Notes: a model not told the origin generated them from the letters alone. A DNA stretch of 64,000 nucleotides from Maribacter vaceletii (GCF_003634105.1 NZ_RBIQ01000007.1:124001-188000); one strand, 5' to 3'; positions 43,327 to 53,531 are shown, counted from the stretch's first letter. Translations and numbers: made by a program.

Positions 43327-44002
43327 ATTTTACTTTTTTCTGTTGCATTACAAAATCTTTTAGATAGTAAGGCTCAAAGTAAGCTACATCTTCAAAATCT
43401 TTATTTTGATATTTTTGATAAGATAATTTTGCCATTTCTTTAGCAGATGGAACTACACTAGTATTAAACTCAAAATTAAGATGCGTTAAAATATCTTTAC
43501 ATTTTTCCGCTCCATTACCTGCAATAATGACTTTACCATTTTCTACATACTTACTAAAAGAATTTTCGTCTATAATTTCTGCACGAGTTTCTCTTATTTC
43601 TGAATACGAAGCGTTAAAAACAGTAGAATACACTTCCATCCTTCTTGCATCTAAAACCGGAATAATTACTGTATTTTCTTCCAAAACTACTTGATGTGCC
43701 ATACTTTCTAGTGTGGCTATAGAAATTAAAGGGACATCTAAAGAAAAACATAACCCTTTTGCAGCAGAAACGCCAATACGCAAACCTGTATAAGAACCTG
43801 GGCCTTTACTTACCGCTATGGCATCTATATCTTTACTAGATAAGGAAGCTTCTTGTAAAGCTTCCTCTATAAATATATGTAATTGTTCTGCGTGTGAATA
43901 GTTAGAAGAGTCATGCTCTTTTAAAACAATAAGTTCTCCATCTTTTGCAATACTAACAGAACAGTTAGTAGTTGCCGTTTCTAAATTTAATAATATTGCC
44001 AT
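43325..44002 (-). CDS. tsaB: tRNA threonylcarbamoyladenosine synthesis protein TsaB
   Basis: Non-catalytic partner of TsaD in making the t6A37 modification of ANN-decoding tRNAs. The 225 residues show the ASKHA fold: ILLNLETATTNCSVSI at the start, AVSKGPGSYTGLRIGVSAAKGL at about 65-86, and VIIPVLDARRMEVYSTVF at about 114-131. The length fits the family. It follows the TolC-like gene by 18 bases on the same strand and may be co-transcribed with the exporter, though it has no functional link to it. Confidence 0.92.
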   Translation of the reverse strand: MAILLNLETATTNCSVSIAKDGELIVLKEHDSSNYSHAEQLHIFIEEALQEASLSSKDIDAIAVSKGPGSYTGLRIGVSAAKGLCFSLDVPLISIATLESMAHQVVLEENTVIIPVLDARRMEVYSTVFNASYSEIRETRAEIIDENSFSKYVENGKVIIAGNGAEKCKDILTHLNFEFNTSVVPSAKEMAKLSYQKYQNKDFEDVAYFEPYYLKDFVMQQKKVK

Positions 44003-44020
44003 AAGGACTACAAATATAAT

Positions 44021-45358
44021 CTAGTTTAAGCTTATAGGAATACCAAAATAGAATTCTAATATTTTTAACCTAAAAATATAATCATATTTAGTACGTACTA
44101 CATCTGCCTCTGCGTTATCTACTCTTGATTGCGCCTGACTAAAGTTAAAAGCATTCATTAAACCTACATCAAAACGCTCTTTAGAATAATTATAGGCCAA
44201 TCTTCTTGCTTCTAGTGTTTTTTCTGCTGCTTCATATGCTTTATAAAAGGTTTTAACATCTACATAAGCCTGTTGTATGTTTGATTCTAAATCTAACTTA
44301 TCTTGTTCAAATTGCAGCTTACTTTTTTCTAGTTGAATCTTTGCTCTTTTTATACCATTCTTTGTACTAAATCCATTAAAAATAGGAACATTTAATTGGG
44401 CACCATAAGAAACTCCATCAAAAATCCATAATTGATTTGTAAAACTAGGGTCAATTCCCCCTGGAAGAGTGGTAGCATCAGAATATCTAGAACCATAGTT
44501 AGCAAATCCCGAAAGTGTAGGGTAAATTGCTCCTTTTGCTATTTTTAAATCCTTTTCGGCAAGAGAAACATTAGATTCAGAAAACTTAATATCATTCCTG
44601 TAGCTTACAGCTTTATTAAAAATATCTTTTGCAGAGTTATCTAATATATTTGAAGGCGGAATAGCAAAAGCTTCTTCTACTACATCAAAATTTTGATAAT
44701 CTGTAATTTGCAATAATTGGGCTAAATTTATTCTAGATATTAATACTCTACTCTCACCGTTTACAATTTGTTGTTCTTGGTTCGCCGCAGTTGCCTCAAT
44801 TTCTAACAAATCTCCTTTAGGTACAACTCCAGAATCTACTAACTCTTTAATTCTTTTTAAATCTTGTTCTGTAACAGCGTATTGCGCTCTAGATACTTTT
44901 AAATTTTCTTTATTAGATAAAACTTGTAAATAAGCATTAGCAACATTTAGTCTAATATCATCCTTTAAATCATCTAATCTATATTGCGCTGCAATGGCGT
45001 TTAATTTTGCTCTATTTAGTCTATTTACATTTCGTAAACCATCAAATAAAGTAATATTAGAACTTAAACTTCCATTAACATTAAAAGCAGTAGTATTTGT
45101 TGGTGCATTATTTGTAGGGTTAATAGAAAATCCTGTATTGCTAGATGCTGAACTTGAAGCATTTAAGTTTGGTAATAAATTTCCAAAAGCATCCGACTCT
45201 TCAATTTTAGTATTCTCTAAATCTAAGGCAAACTGCTCAATTGTAAGGTTGTTTTCTACTGCATAAGTAACACACTCTTCCAAAGTCCATTTCTTTTCTT
45301 GTGCAGAAGCTATACCCAGCACTAAAACTAAAAATAGTGTTGTTATTTTAAATTTCAT
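44021..45358 (-). CDS. TolC-family outer membrane efflux protein
   Basis: Outer-membrane channel of 445 residues with signal peptide MKFKITTLFLVLVLGIASAQ. It has two internally related OEP repeats (about 25-220 and 240-440), each with long helices and beta strands (SLSSNITLFDGLRNVNRL and AQLNVPIFNGFSTKNGIKRA). The family forms a trimeric channel that joins to adaptors of HlyD type. It is the last exporter gene, after the second adaptor, and serves both permease pairs in the operon if the model below is right. A leader with ATCAATAATCAAAAAC precedes the ATG. Confidence 0.93.
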   Translation of the reverse strand: MKFKITTLFLVLVLGIASAQEKKWTLEECVTYAVENNLTIEQFALDLENTKIEESDAFGNLLPNLNASSSASSNTGFSINPTNNAPTNTTAFNVNGSLSSNITLFDGLRNVNRLNRAKLNAIAAQYRLDDLKDDIRLNVANAYLQVLSNKENLKVSRAQYAVTEQDLKRIKELVDSGVVPKGDLLEIEATAANQEQQIVNGESRVLISRINLAQLLQITDYQNFDVVEEAFAIPPSNILDNSAKDIFNKAVSYRNDIKFSESNVSLAEKDLKIAKGAIYPTLSGFANYGSRYSDATTLPGGIDPSFTNQLWIFDGVSYGAQLNVPIFNGFSTKNGIKRAKIQLEKSKLQFEQDKLDLESNIQQAYVDVKTFYKAYEAAEKTLEARRLAYNYSKERFDVGLMNAFNFSQAQSRVDNAEADVVRTKYDYIFRLKILEFYFGIPISLN

Positions 45359-45391
45359 TTTTGATTGTTTTTGATTATTGATTGATGCTTT

Positions 45392-46549
45392 TTACTCTTC
45401 ACTTTCTTCGGAATCTTCCTCTTTTTTATTTTCATCACCAATTTTAATCGGCTCTGTTTTATTCCATTGTTTCACCTCATCTTCTTCTGTAATACCTGAA
45501 ACTATTTCCACATTAACTCCATCAGATATTCCAATTTCAAGATTTTTTCTTTCAAACTTTTGATCATCTACATTACCATTAGCGACTTCTACATAAGGTT
45601 CATCTGTCTTTTTATCAAACTGTAGTAACGCTTCAGGAATTACAAGAACATCTTCTTTTTTCTCTAATACAATAGATGCATTTGCACTATACCCAGCTCT
45701 AATAAAAAGATCGTCTTTAATTTCTACGTCTCCCTCTATTCTAAATTGCACTGCTCCAGTTTCTTCTACACCTTTAGGTGCTATAAATTTTAATTTAGCA
45801 TCTAACTCAACATCTTCAACAGCTCCTAAACTAATTTTTAATGGCGTTCCTACTTTTAATTTTCCTACTTCACCTTCATCTACTTTTCCTTCAAATATCA
45901 TTTTACTTAAATCTGCAATAGAAGCAATAGTAGTACCATCATTAAAATTATTACTTTGAATAACCTGATCCCCTTCTTCTACAGGAATTTCTAAAATTGT
46001 CCCTGCTACTGTAGCTCTAATATTTGTATTTGCACTAGAAGAACCGCCAGAAGAACCTACTCTAATAATCTGGTAATCTGCTCTAGAATTTTTTAGTTCT
46101 TGCTCTGCTTGGTTATATTGTAATTGAATTGTGTTATAGTCTTGGCTAGAAATTACCCCTTTATCAAAAAGTTTTTTATTTCTGTCAAATTCAATCTTAA
46201 CATTATTTAATGCCAACTCTGCATTACGAACTCTACCTCTAGACTGGTTTAAAGATTGTTCATTTGGAACCACTTTAATAAGTGCAATTAAATCTCCAGC
46301 CTTAACTTTTGCCCCTTCTTCTAAATATATTTTTTGAATAATACCAGAAATTTGAGGTTTTATCTCTACCTCTTCTTCTGGTACAACCTTGCCTGTTGCA
46401 ACTGTTTTTTTCTCTATGTTAGAAATAAATGGTTTACTAGTTTCATACGTAATTGCAGATTTGCTGTTAGATTTTATAAAAAATACGGCAGCCCATAACG
46501 CACCTAATACCAAAAGACTTATTAGAATGTACTTTACAATTTTATTCAT
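45392..46549 (-). CDS. MacA/HlyD-like periplasmic adaptor (second copy)
   Basis: Membrane-fusion protein of 385 residues with one N-terminal membrane segment (about 6-25). It has split biotinyl-lipoyl halves (KPQISGIIQKIYLEEGAKVKAGDLIALI and NIRATVAGTILEIPVEEGDQV), a helical hairpin between them, and beta-barrel and proximal domains afterwards. A very acidic C-terminal tail (KKEEDSEESEE) is notable. It would link the MacB-like permeases to TolC. It is clearly paralogous to the adaptor at 49872-50984. Confidence 0.92.
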   Translation of the reverse strand: MNKIVKYILISLLVLGALWAAVFFIKSNSKSAITYETSKPFISNIEKKTVATGKVVPEEEVEIKPQISGIIQKIYLEEGAKVKAGDLIALIKVVPNEQSLNQSRGRVRNAELALNNVKIEFDRNKKLFDKGVISSQDYNTIQLQYNQAEQELKNSRADYQIIRVGSSGGSSSANTNIRATVAGTILEIPVEEGDQVIQSNNFNDGTTIASIADLSKMIFEGKVDEGEVGKLKVGTPLKISLGAVEDVELDAKLKFIAPKGVEETGAVQFRIEGDVEIKDDLFIRAGYSANASIVLEKKEDVLVIPEALLQFDKKTDEPYVEVANGNVDDQKFERKNLEIGISDGVNVEIVSGITEEDEVKQWNKTEPIKIGDENKKEEDSEESEE

Positions 46550-46580
46550 TTTATTTGTGTTTATTGTATAATTGGTTTTA

Positions 46581-47843
46581 TTATTCTTCTCTTAATGCAT
46601 CTATTGGCTTAATACTTACTGCTCTTTGCGCTGGTATTAAACCTATTAATGTTCCTAAAATTACCATGATTGCCAAAGCTCCTAAAACATAAGGTATGGG
46701 TACAGTTGGATTGGCATATGGAAAATCTGCATCTTTAGTAAAAGCATTTAATCCGCTAAGTAAGCCCGCACCCAAAATAATACCAACTACTCCTGCTATA
46801 AGGGTTAAAAAAACAGACTCTAATATAATTTGATTTCTTACTTCTGAAGGAGTTGCTCCTAATGCTCTACGTACTCCTAATTCTTTTGTACGTTCTTTTA
46901 CCGAAATTAAAAGTATATTTCCAATACCTATTACCCCTGCCAGTATGGTAGCTATACCTACAACTAGTGACATAAATGTTAATCCGTCTGCAAAACCCAT
47001 AATTTCACCAAAACGTTCTCCTAAATTAAAAGACCCAAAAGCCCTCTCATCTTTAGGGTTTACTCTATGCGTACTTTTTAATATTGCTTTTATATCTTTT
47101 TCTACTTGTACAACATCGGCATCATCATAAGCTGCTATACATAAATAACCTACATTATCTCCTGAATTATACAATTTTCTATAGGTAGAAAATGGAATAA
47201 ACATGGCACTATCCGAATCGAAACTCACGCCTTGTGCTAATTTATGAACTCCTATTACCTGAAAATACACATTACCAACACGTATATAAGCACCTACTGG
47301 ATCCTCCTCTTTTTTAAATAATTCTTGTTGTACACGTTCTCCTATAACAATTACTTTTCTGGCTTGATCCATATCTTCTTGATTGATAAACCTTCCTCCA
47401 TCAAAAATTTTCTTAGTAGATATTTTTGTATAAATAGGATAATCGCCATTAAGGGTATAAGAACCCGATTTTTGTCCTCTTACAGTATACACAGGTTCTG
47501 AGCCAAAACCACCTTGAGTAATTCTAGGGGCTATAAATTGTATTTCTGGAATTCTATTTTCTAAAGTTTCTACATCTCCCAATTTAAGCTGCATAGGTCT
47601 ACCTGTTTTAAAACCATCATATGGCATGCTCGTATTTTGCGCCCAAACAAACATACTATTCATAGCTACGGTTTTAAAAGCTTTATCAAAACCATTATCT
47701 AAACCTTTGGCTGCACCAGAAAGTGCTACGTAAATAAAAATACCCCAAAGAACACCTATTACTGTAATTATTGTTCTGGTTTTATTCTTACTTATAGAAC
47801 CAAAAATCTCTTGCCATGTATTGCTATCAAATAAAAACTTCAT
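46581..47843 (-). CDS. MacB-like ABC permease (type B, second pair)
   Basis: Permease of 420 residues without an ATPase domain. An N-terminal membrane segment (NKTRTIITVIGVLWGIFIYVAL) is followed by a large periplasmic MacB core domain (about 55-260) and three C-terminal membrane segments. KERTKELGVRRALGATPSEV is the FtsX-type coupling segment. Its closest relative in the window is the permease at 51024-52283 (both have WGI and NTMFMW/NSMFVW segments). It is the second member of its pair, one base after the previous gene. Confidence 0.92.
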   Translation of the reverse strand: MKFLFDSNTWQEIFGSISKNKTRTIITVIGVLWGIFIYVALSGAAKGLDNGFDKAFKTVAMNSMFVWAQNTSMPYDGFKTGRPMQLKLGDVETLENRIPEIQFIAPRITQGGFGSEPVYTVRGQKSGSYTLNGDYPIYTKISTKKIFDGGRFINQEDMDQARKVIVIGERVQQELFKKEEDPVGAYIRVGNVYFQVIGVHKLAQGVSFDSDSAMFIPFSTYRKLYNSGDNVGYLCIAAYDDADVVQVEKDIKAILKSTHRVNPKDERAFGSFNLGERFGEIMGFADGLTFMSLVVGIATILAGVIGIGNILLISVKERTKELGVRRALGATPSEVRNQIILESVFLTLIAGVVGIILGAGLLSGLNAFTKDADFPYANPTVPIPYVLGALAIMVILGTLIGLIPAQRAVSIKPIDALREE

Positions 47844-47844
47844 A

Positions 47845-49074
47845 TTATTCGTCTCTTAATGCTACAATGGGTTTAATTCTTGCCGCTCTTTTAGCTGGTA
47901 TATATCCTGCAATTGCACCAAAAACAATTAGCAAAACTGTTGCTCCAATTGCAATTGGCATATCTATATAAGGGTCTGTAATAAAACGGTCTTTTAATTT
48001 ATCTCCCATAGAATTTAGAATTGCTATTCCTATAATCATTCCTATGAAACCAAAAACCGTTGTAATAAAAACAGACTCTAACAAAATAGTTCCTATTACC
48101 GCTTTTGGAGTGGCTCCTAAAGCTTTTCGTATTCCTAATTCTTTAGTACGTTCTTTTACTACAAAAACCATAATATTACTTATTCCTATAATACCTGCTA
48201 TTATGGTGCCTATTGCCACAAAACCAACAATCATTTGTAAAACAAATGCCATTTGCTGTGTTTGCTTAAGACCTTCTGCAACGTTTCTTACATAAAGGCC
48301 GTTCTGGTCATTAGGATTAATAAATTTTTTATTTTTTATAAATTCTGTTAGTCCTTTATCTAGTGCTAAGGCACCAGCATATCCTAATTCTGGTCTAAAA
48401 GCAACAATAATCTGATCAATTTTATCTGTGTTTTTTTCTATTAATTGCCTTGTAGTATATGGAATATAAATACGTCTTTCTTCATCATCGCCACCTTCAT
48501 CTTGGTAAACTCCAATAACTTTAAAGGCACTACCTCCAATGTCTATATATTCTCCCATTGCATTTTTTGCACCAAAAAGGTCTTTTTCTACAAGACGACC
48601 AATAACCGCAGTCTTGCTCTTTTCCTTAACATCTTTTACATTAAGGTATCTTCCTTTCATAATAATAGTCTTCTCTGCTATTTGATGCGATGGTGCTACC
48701 GCTCTTGTAGAATAATTGTTAGACTCATTCTTATATTTAACCAATCCGTTTCTTGAAATTCTTGGCGTTATGTATTCTAAAAAAATTGGAAAATTAGTTT
48801 TTATATCTTCTAAGTCCGAATTATCAAATTCTATTCGCCTACCAGATTTATACCCTTTATATGGTTTTGATGTTTGCCCTGGAAAAAGAGTTATAATGTT
48901 TTGAGCATCATCTTCAAAAAACTTAGAAAAAGTATTCTTAAGACCATTACCAAAGCCAAAAAGAACTACAAAAATTAAAATACCCAAAGCAACTGTAAAC
49001 CCAGATAAGAAAGTCCTAAGTTTATTCTTTTGGATGGTTTCAAAAATTTCTTTCCAGTTATCTCTACTAAACAT
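47845..49074 (-). CDS. MacB-like ABC permease (type A, second pair)
   Basis: Permease of 409 residues with the same FtsX/MacB layout: N-terminal membrane segment after FETIQKNKLRTFLSGFTVALGI, periplasmic core, and three C-terminal membrane segments with KERTKELGIRKALGATPKAV. It is most like the permease at 52287-53531 (IQKNKLRTFL and GFGNGLKN are shared with IQKNKLRTFL and GFGQGMQN). It overlaps the end of the ATPase gene by eight bases, so the two are co-translated. With the next gene it probably forms a heterodimer. Confidence 0.92.
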   Translation of the reverse strand: MFSRDNWKEIFETIQKNKLRTFLSGFTVALGILIFVVLFGFGNGLKNTFSKFFEDDAQNIITLFPGQTSKPYKGYKSGRRIEFDNSDLEDIKTNFPIFLEYITPRISRNGLVKYKNESNNYSTRAVAPSHQIAEKTIIMKGRYLNVKDVKEKSKTAVIGRLVEKDLFGAKNAMGEYIDIGGSAFKVIGVYQDEGGDDEERRIYIPYTTRQLIEKNTDKIDQIIVAFRPELGYAGALALDKGLTEFIKNKKFINPNDQNGLYVRNVAEGLKQTQQMAFVLQMIVGFVAIGTIIAGIIGISNIMVFVVKERTKELGIRKALGATPKAVIGTILLESVFITTVFGFIGMIIGIAILNSMGDKLKDRFITDPYIDMPIAIGATVLLIVFGAIAGYIPAKRAARIKPIVALRDE

Positions 49075-49768
49075 ATTGAGATGCTCTTACTTGCTCTACT
49101 TTTTTATCTTCAATAATAACGCCATCTTTTAAATGCACAATACGTTTACACATATCTGCAATATCTGGTTCATGCGTTACTAAAAGAATTGTATTTCCTT
49201 GGTCATTAATTTTCTGAATAAGGTCCATTACCTCATAAGATGTTTTACTATCTAGTGCTCCAGTTGGCTCATCTGCTAAAAGAACTTTAGGCTCTGCTGC
49301 CATTGCCCTTGCAATTGCAACTCTTTGTTTTTGCCCTCCAGATAATTCATTTGGCAAATGTGTTGCCCATTCTTTAAGACCTACTTGCTCTAAATATTTT
49401 AGCGCCTTTTCTTGGCGTTCCTTACGACCAACTTTTTGATAGTATAATGGCAGTGCTACATTTTCCATAGCACTTTTATAATTTATTAAATTAAAGGATT
49501 GAAAAACAAAACCTAAAAATTTATTTCTATACTGAGCTGCTTTGGTTTCATTTAAATTTTTAATTGGAACACCATCTAATGTATAAGAACCTTCATCTAA
49601 CTCATCTAACATACCCAAAATATTAAGTAATGTAGATTTTCCAGAACCGGAAGACCCCATAATAGCTACTAACTCTCCTTCTTTTACCGAAAAATTAATT
49701 CCTTTTAATACGTGTAACGAATTGCTACCCATTTTATAAGATTTGTGAAGATCTTTAATTTCTATCAT
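49067..49768 (-). CDS. LolD/MacB-type ABC transporter ATPase
   Basis: Cytosolic ATP-binding subunit of 233 residues. Walker A is GSSGSGKST (38-46), the signature is LSGGQKQR (142-149), Walker B is KVLLADEP (D166-E167), and the H-loop is LVTHEPD. It belongs to the group that pairs with FtsX/MacB permeases. It is the only ATPase in a cluster with four permeases, placed between the two permease pairs, so it probably drives both. Confidence 0.95.
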   Translation of the reverse strand: MIEIKDLHKSYKMGSNSLHVLKGINFSVKEGELVAIMGSSGSGKSTLLNILGMLDELDEGSYTLDGVPIKNLNETKAAQYRNKFLGFVFQSFNLINYKSAMENVALPLYYQKVGRKERQEKALKYLEQVGLKEWATHLPNELSGGQKQRVAIARAMAAEPKVLLADEPTGALDSKTSYEVMDLIQKINDQGNTILLVTHEPDIADMCKRIVHLKDGVIIEDKKVEQVRASQYV

Positions 49769-49871
49769 AGTAGTTATCTTATTTTTTGATGGCTATTTTT
49801 TAAACACATAACAGTTAGACTTCTAAGTTCCTTAATTGTTACGTTTTTCTTTCAAAATTATTTGTTAAATA

Positions 49872-50984
49872 TTACTTAGATTCTTCATCAGACTCTATTT
49901 CATTCCAAACTTTTACTTTATCCCCTTCATTAACACCCTCTTTTACTTCTACATAAATACCATCACTTACTCCTAACTCTACTTCCTTACGTTCAAATTC
50001 TTGCTCTCCAATTGCAATCTCTACAAAAGGTTTTTTTGTTTTGCTATCGTACTGCACTAGACCTTCTTTTAAAGACAAAACACTATCTGCTTTAGCTAAT
50101 ATTATAGATGCATTAGCACTTAAGCCTGCTCTTATAAATGTAGTGTCCTTTTTACTTAACGTCCCTTTAATTTCAAACTGTATTGCTCCATTTTCCTCTA
50201 CACCTTTAGGTGCTATATAGTCTAAAACAGCATCAAAAGTTTTATTTTCAATAGCTCCTATAGTAATTTCTAAAGGCAAATTTTCTTTTATTTTTCCTAC
50301 TTCAGACTCATCAACTTTTCCTTCAAAAATCATTTTTTCCACATCTGCAATAGAAGCAATTGTAGTTCCTTCGTTAAAGTTGTTACTTTCTATAACTTGG
50401 TTTCCAACCTCTACAGGAACATCTAAAACCATTCCGCTAACGGTTGCTCTAATTAATGTATTTGCAGCATTACCAAAACCTCTTGTTGTACCTGTTTTTA
50501 CAATATCGTACCTTTTATTGGCTGCATTGTATGCTTGTTTTGCTTGATCATAAGACACCTGAGCTCTTTCTAAATCTACTTTAGAGATTACCCCTTTATC
50601 AAACAAACCCTTTTGTCTTAAATGATTTCTTTGTTGGTCATCCAAGTTTATTTTTGCTTCATCAATAGTATTTCTGGCATCATTAAGTGCATTTAAATTT
50701 GGCACAACTTTTATTTTACATAACAAATCGCCAGATGTAACATAATCTCCCCCTTCTACATATACTTCCTCAATTACTCCAGAGATATTTGGTTTAATTA
50801 AAACCTCTTCTAAAGGCAAAATACTGCCTGTAGCCATTGTCTTTTTTATAATTGTTTTTTTAGAAGGAATTTCTGTTTGATATACCGTTGGGTCCTCTGC
50901 ATTTTTTTGATACAAATAGTACATAGAACCCCCAAAGGCAACTATTATAACTAATAGAATGATGATAGTTACTGATTTTTTCAT
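49872..50984 (-). CDS. MacA/HlyD-like periplasmic adaptor (first copy)
   Basis: Membrane-fusion protein of 370 residues: N-terminal membrane segment (VTIIILLVIIVAFGGSMYYLY), lipoyl halves (KPNISGVIEEVYVEGGDYVTSG and IRATVSGMVLDVPVEVGNQV), helical hairpin, and beta-barrel. It is the paralogue of the adaptor at 45392-46549, with SNNFNEGTTIASIADVEKMIFEGKVDE almost unchanged. It follows the first permease pair by 39 bases and precedes the ATPase gene by about 100 bases. Confidence 0.92.
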   Translation of the reverse strand: MKKSVTIIILLVIIVAFGGSMYYLYQKNAEDPTVYQTEIPSKKTIIKKTMATGSILPLEEVLIKPNISGVIEEVYVEGGDYVTSGDLLCKIKVVPNLNALNDARNTIDEAKINLDDQQRNHLRQKGLFDKGVISKVDLERAQVSYDQAKQAYNAANKRYDIVKTGTTRGFGNAANTLIRATVSGMVLDVPVEVGNQVIESNNFNEGTTIASIADVEKMIFEGKVDESEVGKIKENLPLEITIGAIENKTFDAVLDYIAPKGVEENGAIQFEIKGTLSKKDTTFIRAGLSANASIILAKADSVLSLKEGLVQYDSKTKKPFVEIAIGEQEFERKEVELGVSDGIYVEVKEGVNEGDKVKVWNEIESDEESK

Positions 50985-51023
50985 TTCCTAATTTTTAATA
51001 TTTATTTTGATTGATGTGATTTT

Positions 51024-52283
51024 TTATTCTGCTCTTAAAGCATCTATAGGTTTTGTTTTTATAGCACTTTGCGCCGGAATAAAACCAGCTAAAAGTCCTG
51101 ACACAATTAATATCATTAAAGCAGCTACTACCACTCCTAGACTTACACTTGGGTTTACAAACATATCTACAGGTCCGTTCATATCTAACATTTTATTTAT
51201 CCCATAAATAAATAATGCTCCAAATGTAATTCCTGCCATACCAGATATTATGGTTAAAAAAATAGATTCCATTAAGATTTGTAATTTTATAGACCATGGG
51301 TCTTCTCCCAGTGCTCTTCTAATACCAATTTCTTTGGTCCGTTCCTTTACCACAATTAGCATAATATTACTAACACCAATAATTCCAGATAATAAAACTA
51401 AAACCCCAACGAAATACGCTATAAAACGCATAGCTCCAAAAAGACTTTCTACTCTATTATACTGTTCATACAAATCAAAATTACCAACTGCTCTTTTATC
51501 TTCTGGGTGTACTTTTCTATTTTCTTTAACCAATGCCACAATGCGTTCCTTTAGGTTAGAAATTGAGCTCCCATCATTTGCAGTTATAGCCATCCAACCA
51601 ACATTATCTCCTCTATTAAAAGCTTGCGAAAAAGCAGTAAACGGAACATAAATTTCTTTTTGAGCTTCTTCCCCATCTCCGTCGTTACTTTTTTTCTTAT
51701 ACGTACCAACTACTAAAAAACTAATCCCTTGTATTTTTATATAAGTACCTAAAACTTTTTCTTCTTTCTTGTATAAACCAGTTTTTACACCCTCACCAAT
51801 AATGGCAATTTTTTTCTTCTCCTTAATATCGGAGTAATTAATAAAACGACCAGAAGTAATAGCCATTGGTTCTTGCTTAATAATTTCTGGATAATCTCCA
51901 TAAACGTTATAAGCACCTACATTAATTCCTCTAACCACATTATTACCACCACCAAAACCACCTAGCCTATTTCTTGGTGAAACAAATCTAAGGTTAGGAA
52001 TGTTATCTTTTATAGACTGCACATCGTCTACTTTAAAATTAAAACGCCTTCCTTTTGGTAAGCCTTTATAAGGTTTAGTGGTATTTCTTGTCCACATAAA
52101 CATTGTATTTGTTGCAATATCTCCAAAATCGGATTTTATACCATTTTCTAACCCTTTGCCAGCAGCCAATAGGATTATAAGTATAAGAATACCCCAAAAT
52201 ACTCCAAAAGCAGTTAAAACCGTTCTAAACCAATTACTGGTTAGCACTTCTAAAATTTCTTTCCAACGATCTTTATTAAACAT
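51024..52283 (-). CDS. MacB-like ABC permease (type B, first pair)
   Basis: Permease of 419 residues with the FtsX/MacB layout. The N-terminal membrane segment lies in NWFRTVLTAFGVFWGILILIIL, the periplasmic core is at about 55-265, and there are three C-terminal membrane segments with KERTKEIGIRRALGEDPWSI before the second. A glycine/asparagine-rich loop (RLGGFGGGNN) is in the core. It follows the type A permease by three bases. The substrate cannot be read; relatives export peptides, lipids or antibiotics. Confidence 0.92.
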   Translation of the reverse strand: MFNKDRWKEILEVLTSNWFRTVLTAFGVFWGILILIILLAAGKGLENGIKSDFGDIATNTMFMWTRNTTKPYKGLPKGRRFNFKVDDVQSIKDNIPNLRFVSPRNRLGGFGGGNNVVRGINVGAYNVYGDYPEIIKQEPMAITSGRFINYSDIKEKKKIAIIGEGVKTGLYKKEEKVLGTYIKIQGISFLVVGTYKKKSNDGDGEEAQKEIYVPFTAFSQAFNRGDNVGWMAITANDGSSISNLKERIVALVKENRKVHPEDKRAVGNFDLYEQYNRVESLFGAMRFIAYFVGVLVLLSGIIGVSNIMLIVVKERTKEIGIRRALGEDPWSIKLQILMESIFLTIISGMAGITFGALFIYGINKMLDMNGPVDMFVNPSVSLGVVVAALMILIVSGLLAGFIPAQSAIKTKPIDALRAE

Positions 52284-52286
52284 ATT

Positions 52287-53531
52287 TTATTCGTCTCTTA
52301 AGGCATCAATAGTATGTATACTTGCTGCTCTCCACGCAGGAAAAAAGCCAGCAACAGCTCCTGCAAAAATTAATACAAATACTGTTGTTATAGCTACATT
52401 AAAATTTACAGAAGGATTTAAAATATAATCAACCTCTATATGTGGCCCTACAATTTCTAGTAGTCCCATACTAAATATTAATCCGGCAAATCCGGATAGG
52501 GCGGTGACAAAAATAGCTTCATGCAAAATCATACCAACTATAGACCATGGTTTTGCTCCCAAAGCTTTTCGGATACCTATTTCACGTGTACGCTCCTTTA
52601 CAACAATGAGCATAATATTACTAACACCTACTACCCCTGCAATTATGGTACATATACCAACAAACCAAAAGAACATTTTTATACTGTTTGTTAGGTTAAA
52701 AAATCTCTTTGCTTCTTCCATAGCACTCCACACTTCTATAGCGTTATCATCTTTGGGAGATATAGTATGAGCACTTTGTAAATATCCTTTTAAATCTCTT
52801 TTAAATTGTATTGCTTGCGCAACAGTTTCTTCAAAAGTTTCAGCCGGTGCTAAAGTGTAAGATAAATTATTAACCCTATCTCCTCCATTAAAAGCTTTCT
52901 GTGCTGTAGTTATTGGAATATAAATTCTTTCTTCTTCTCTATCTTCCTTTTCTTTAAACTGACCAATAATTTTAAAAGGAATTCCTGAAATTTCTATAAA
53001 CTCTCCTATTGGAGTTTCTAAATCTCCAAAAACATCTTTTCTTATTTTCTCTCCAATTACGGCAACTTTTCCTGTAGTAATTTCATCGTGATAATTTATA
53101 AAACGCCCTGCAGTAATTTTAGCATTTTCTATTTGCTGAAACTGACTAGAAACCCCTTGAATACCATAGGCCAAAGCTTCTTTTCCGTAATTTACCGATA
53201 CATTTCTAACAAAAATTCTAGGAGATTGGTACTCTATATTTTCCTCTAATAGTTGGGTTGAAAATTCGTAGTTCTCATTGGTAAGAGTAATTCTTCTTCC
53301 TGGATTAAGGCCTTTATATTCTATTGTAGTTACACCAGGCCACACCCAAACACTAGTTGCTGCGTCTTGTTCAAATTCTGCGGCAATTCCATTTTGCATA
53401 CCTTGTCCAAAACCTAATAAAATAACTAGAATAAATATTCCAGAAGCTACAGAAAGACCGGTTAAGAATGTCCGTAGTTTATTTTTTTGAATGGTATCAA
53501 AAATCTCTTGCCATCTTTCGATGTCAAACAT
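52287..53531 (-). CDS. MacB-like ABC permease (type A, first pair)
   Basis: Permease of 414 residues, first gene of the exporter operon. Layout as in the other three: membrane segment after IQKNKLRTFLTGLSVASGI, periplasmic MacB core, and C-terminal membrane segments with KERTREIGIRKALGAKPWSI. The leader before the ATG carries the ATCAATCAATC motif that also precedes two other genes of the cluster. No consensus promoter was found in the 109 bases upstream. Confidence 0.92.
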   Translation of the reverse strand: MFDIERWQEIFDTIQKNKLRTFLTGLSVASGIFILVILLGFGQGMQNGIAAEFEQDAATSVWVWPGVTTIEYKGLNPGRRITLTNENYEFSTQLLEENIEYQSPRIFVRNVSVNYGKEALAYGIQGVSSQFQQIENAKITAGRFINYHDEITTGKVAVIGEKIRKDVFGDLETPIGEFIEISGIPFKIIGQFKEKEDREEERIYIPITTAQKAFNGGDRVNNLSYTLAPAETFEETVAQAIQFKRDLKGYLQSAHTISPKDDNAIEVWSAMEEAKRFFNLTNSIKMFFWFVGICTIIAGVVGVSNIMLIVVKERTREIGIRKALGAKPWSIVGMILHEAIFVTALSGFAGLIFSMGLLEIVGPHIEVDYILNPSVNFNVAITTVFVLIFAGAVAGFFPAWRAASIHTIDALRDE

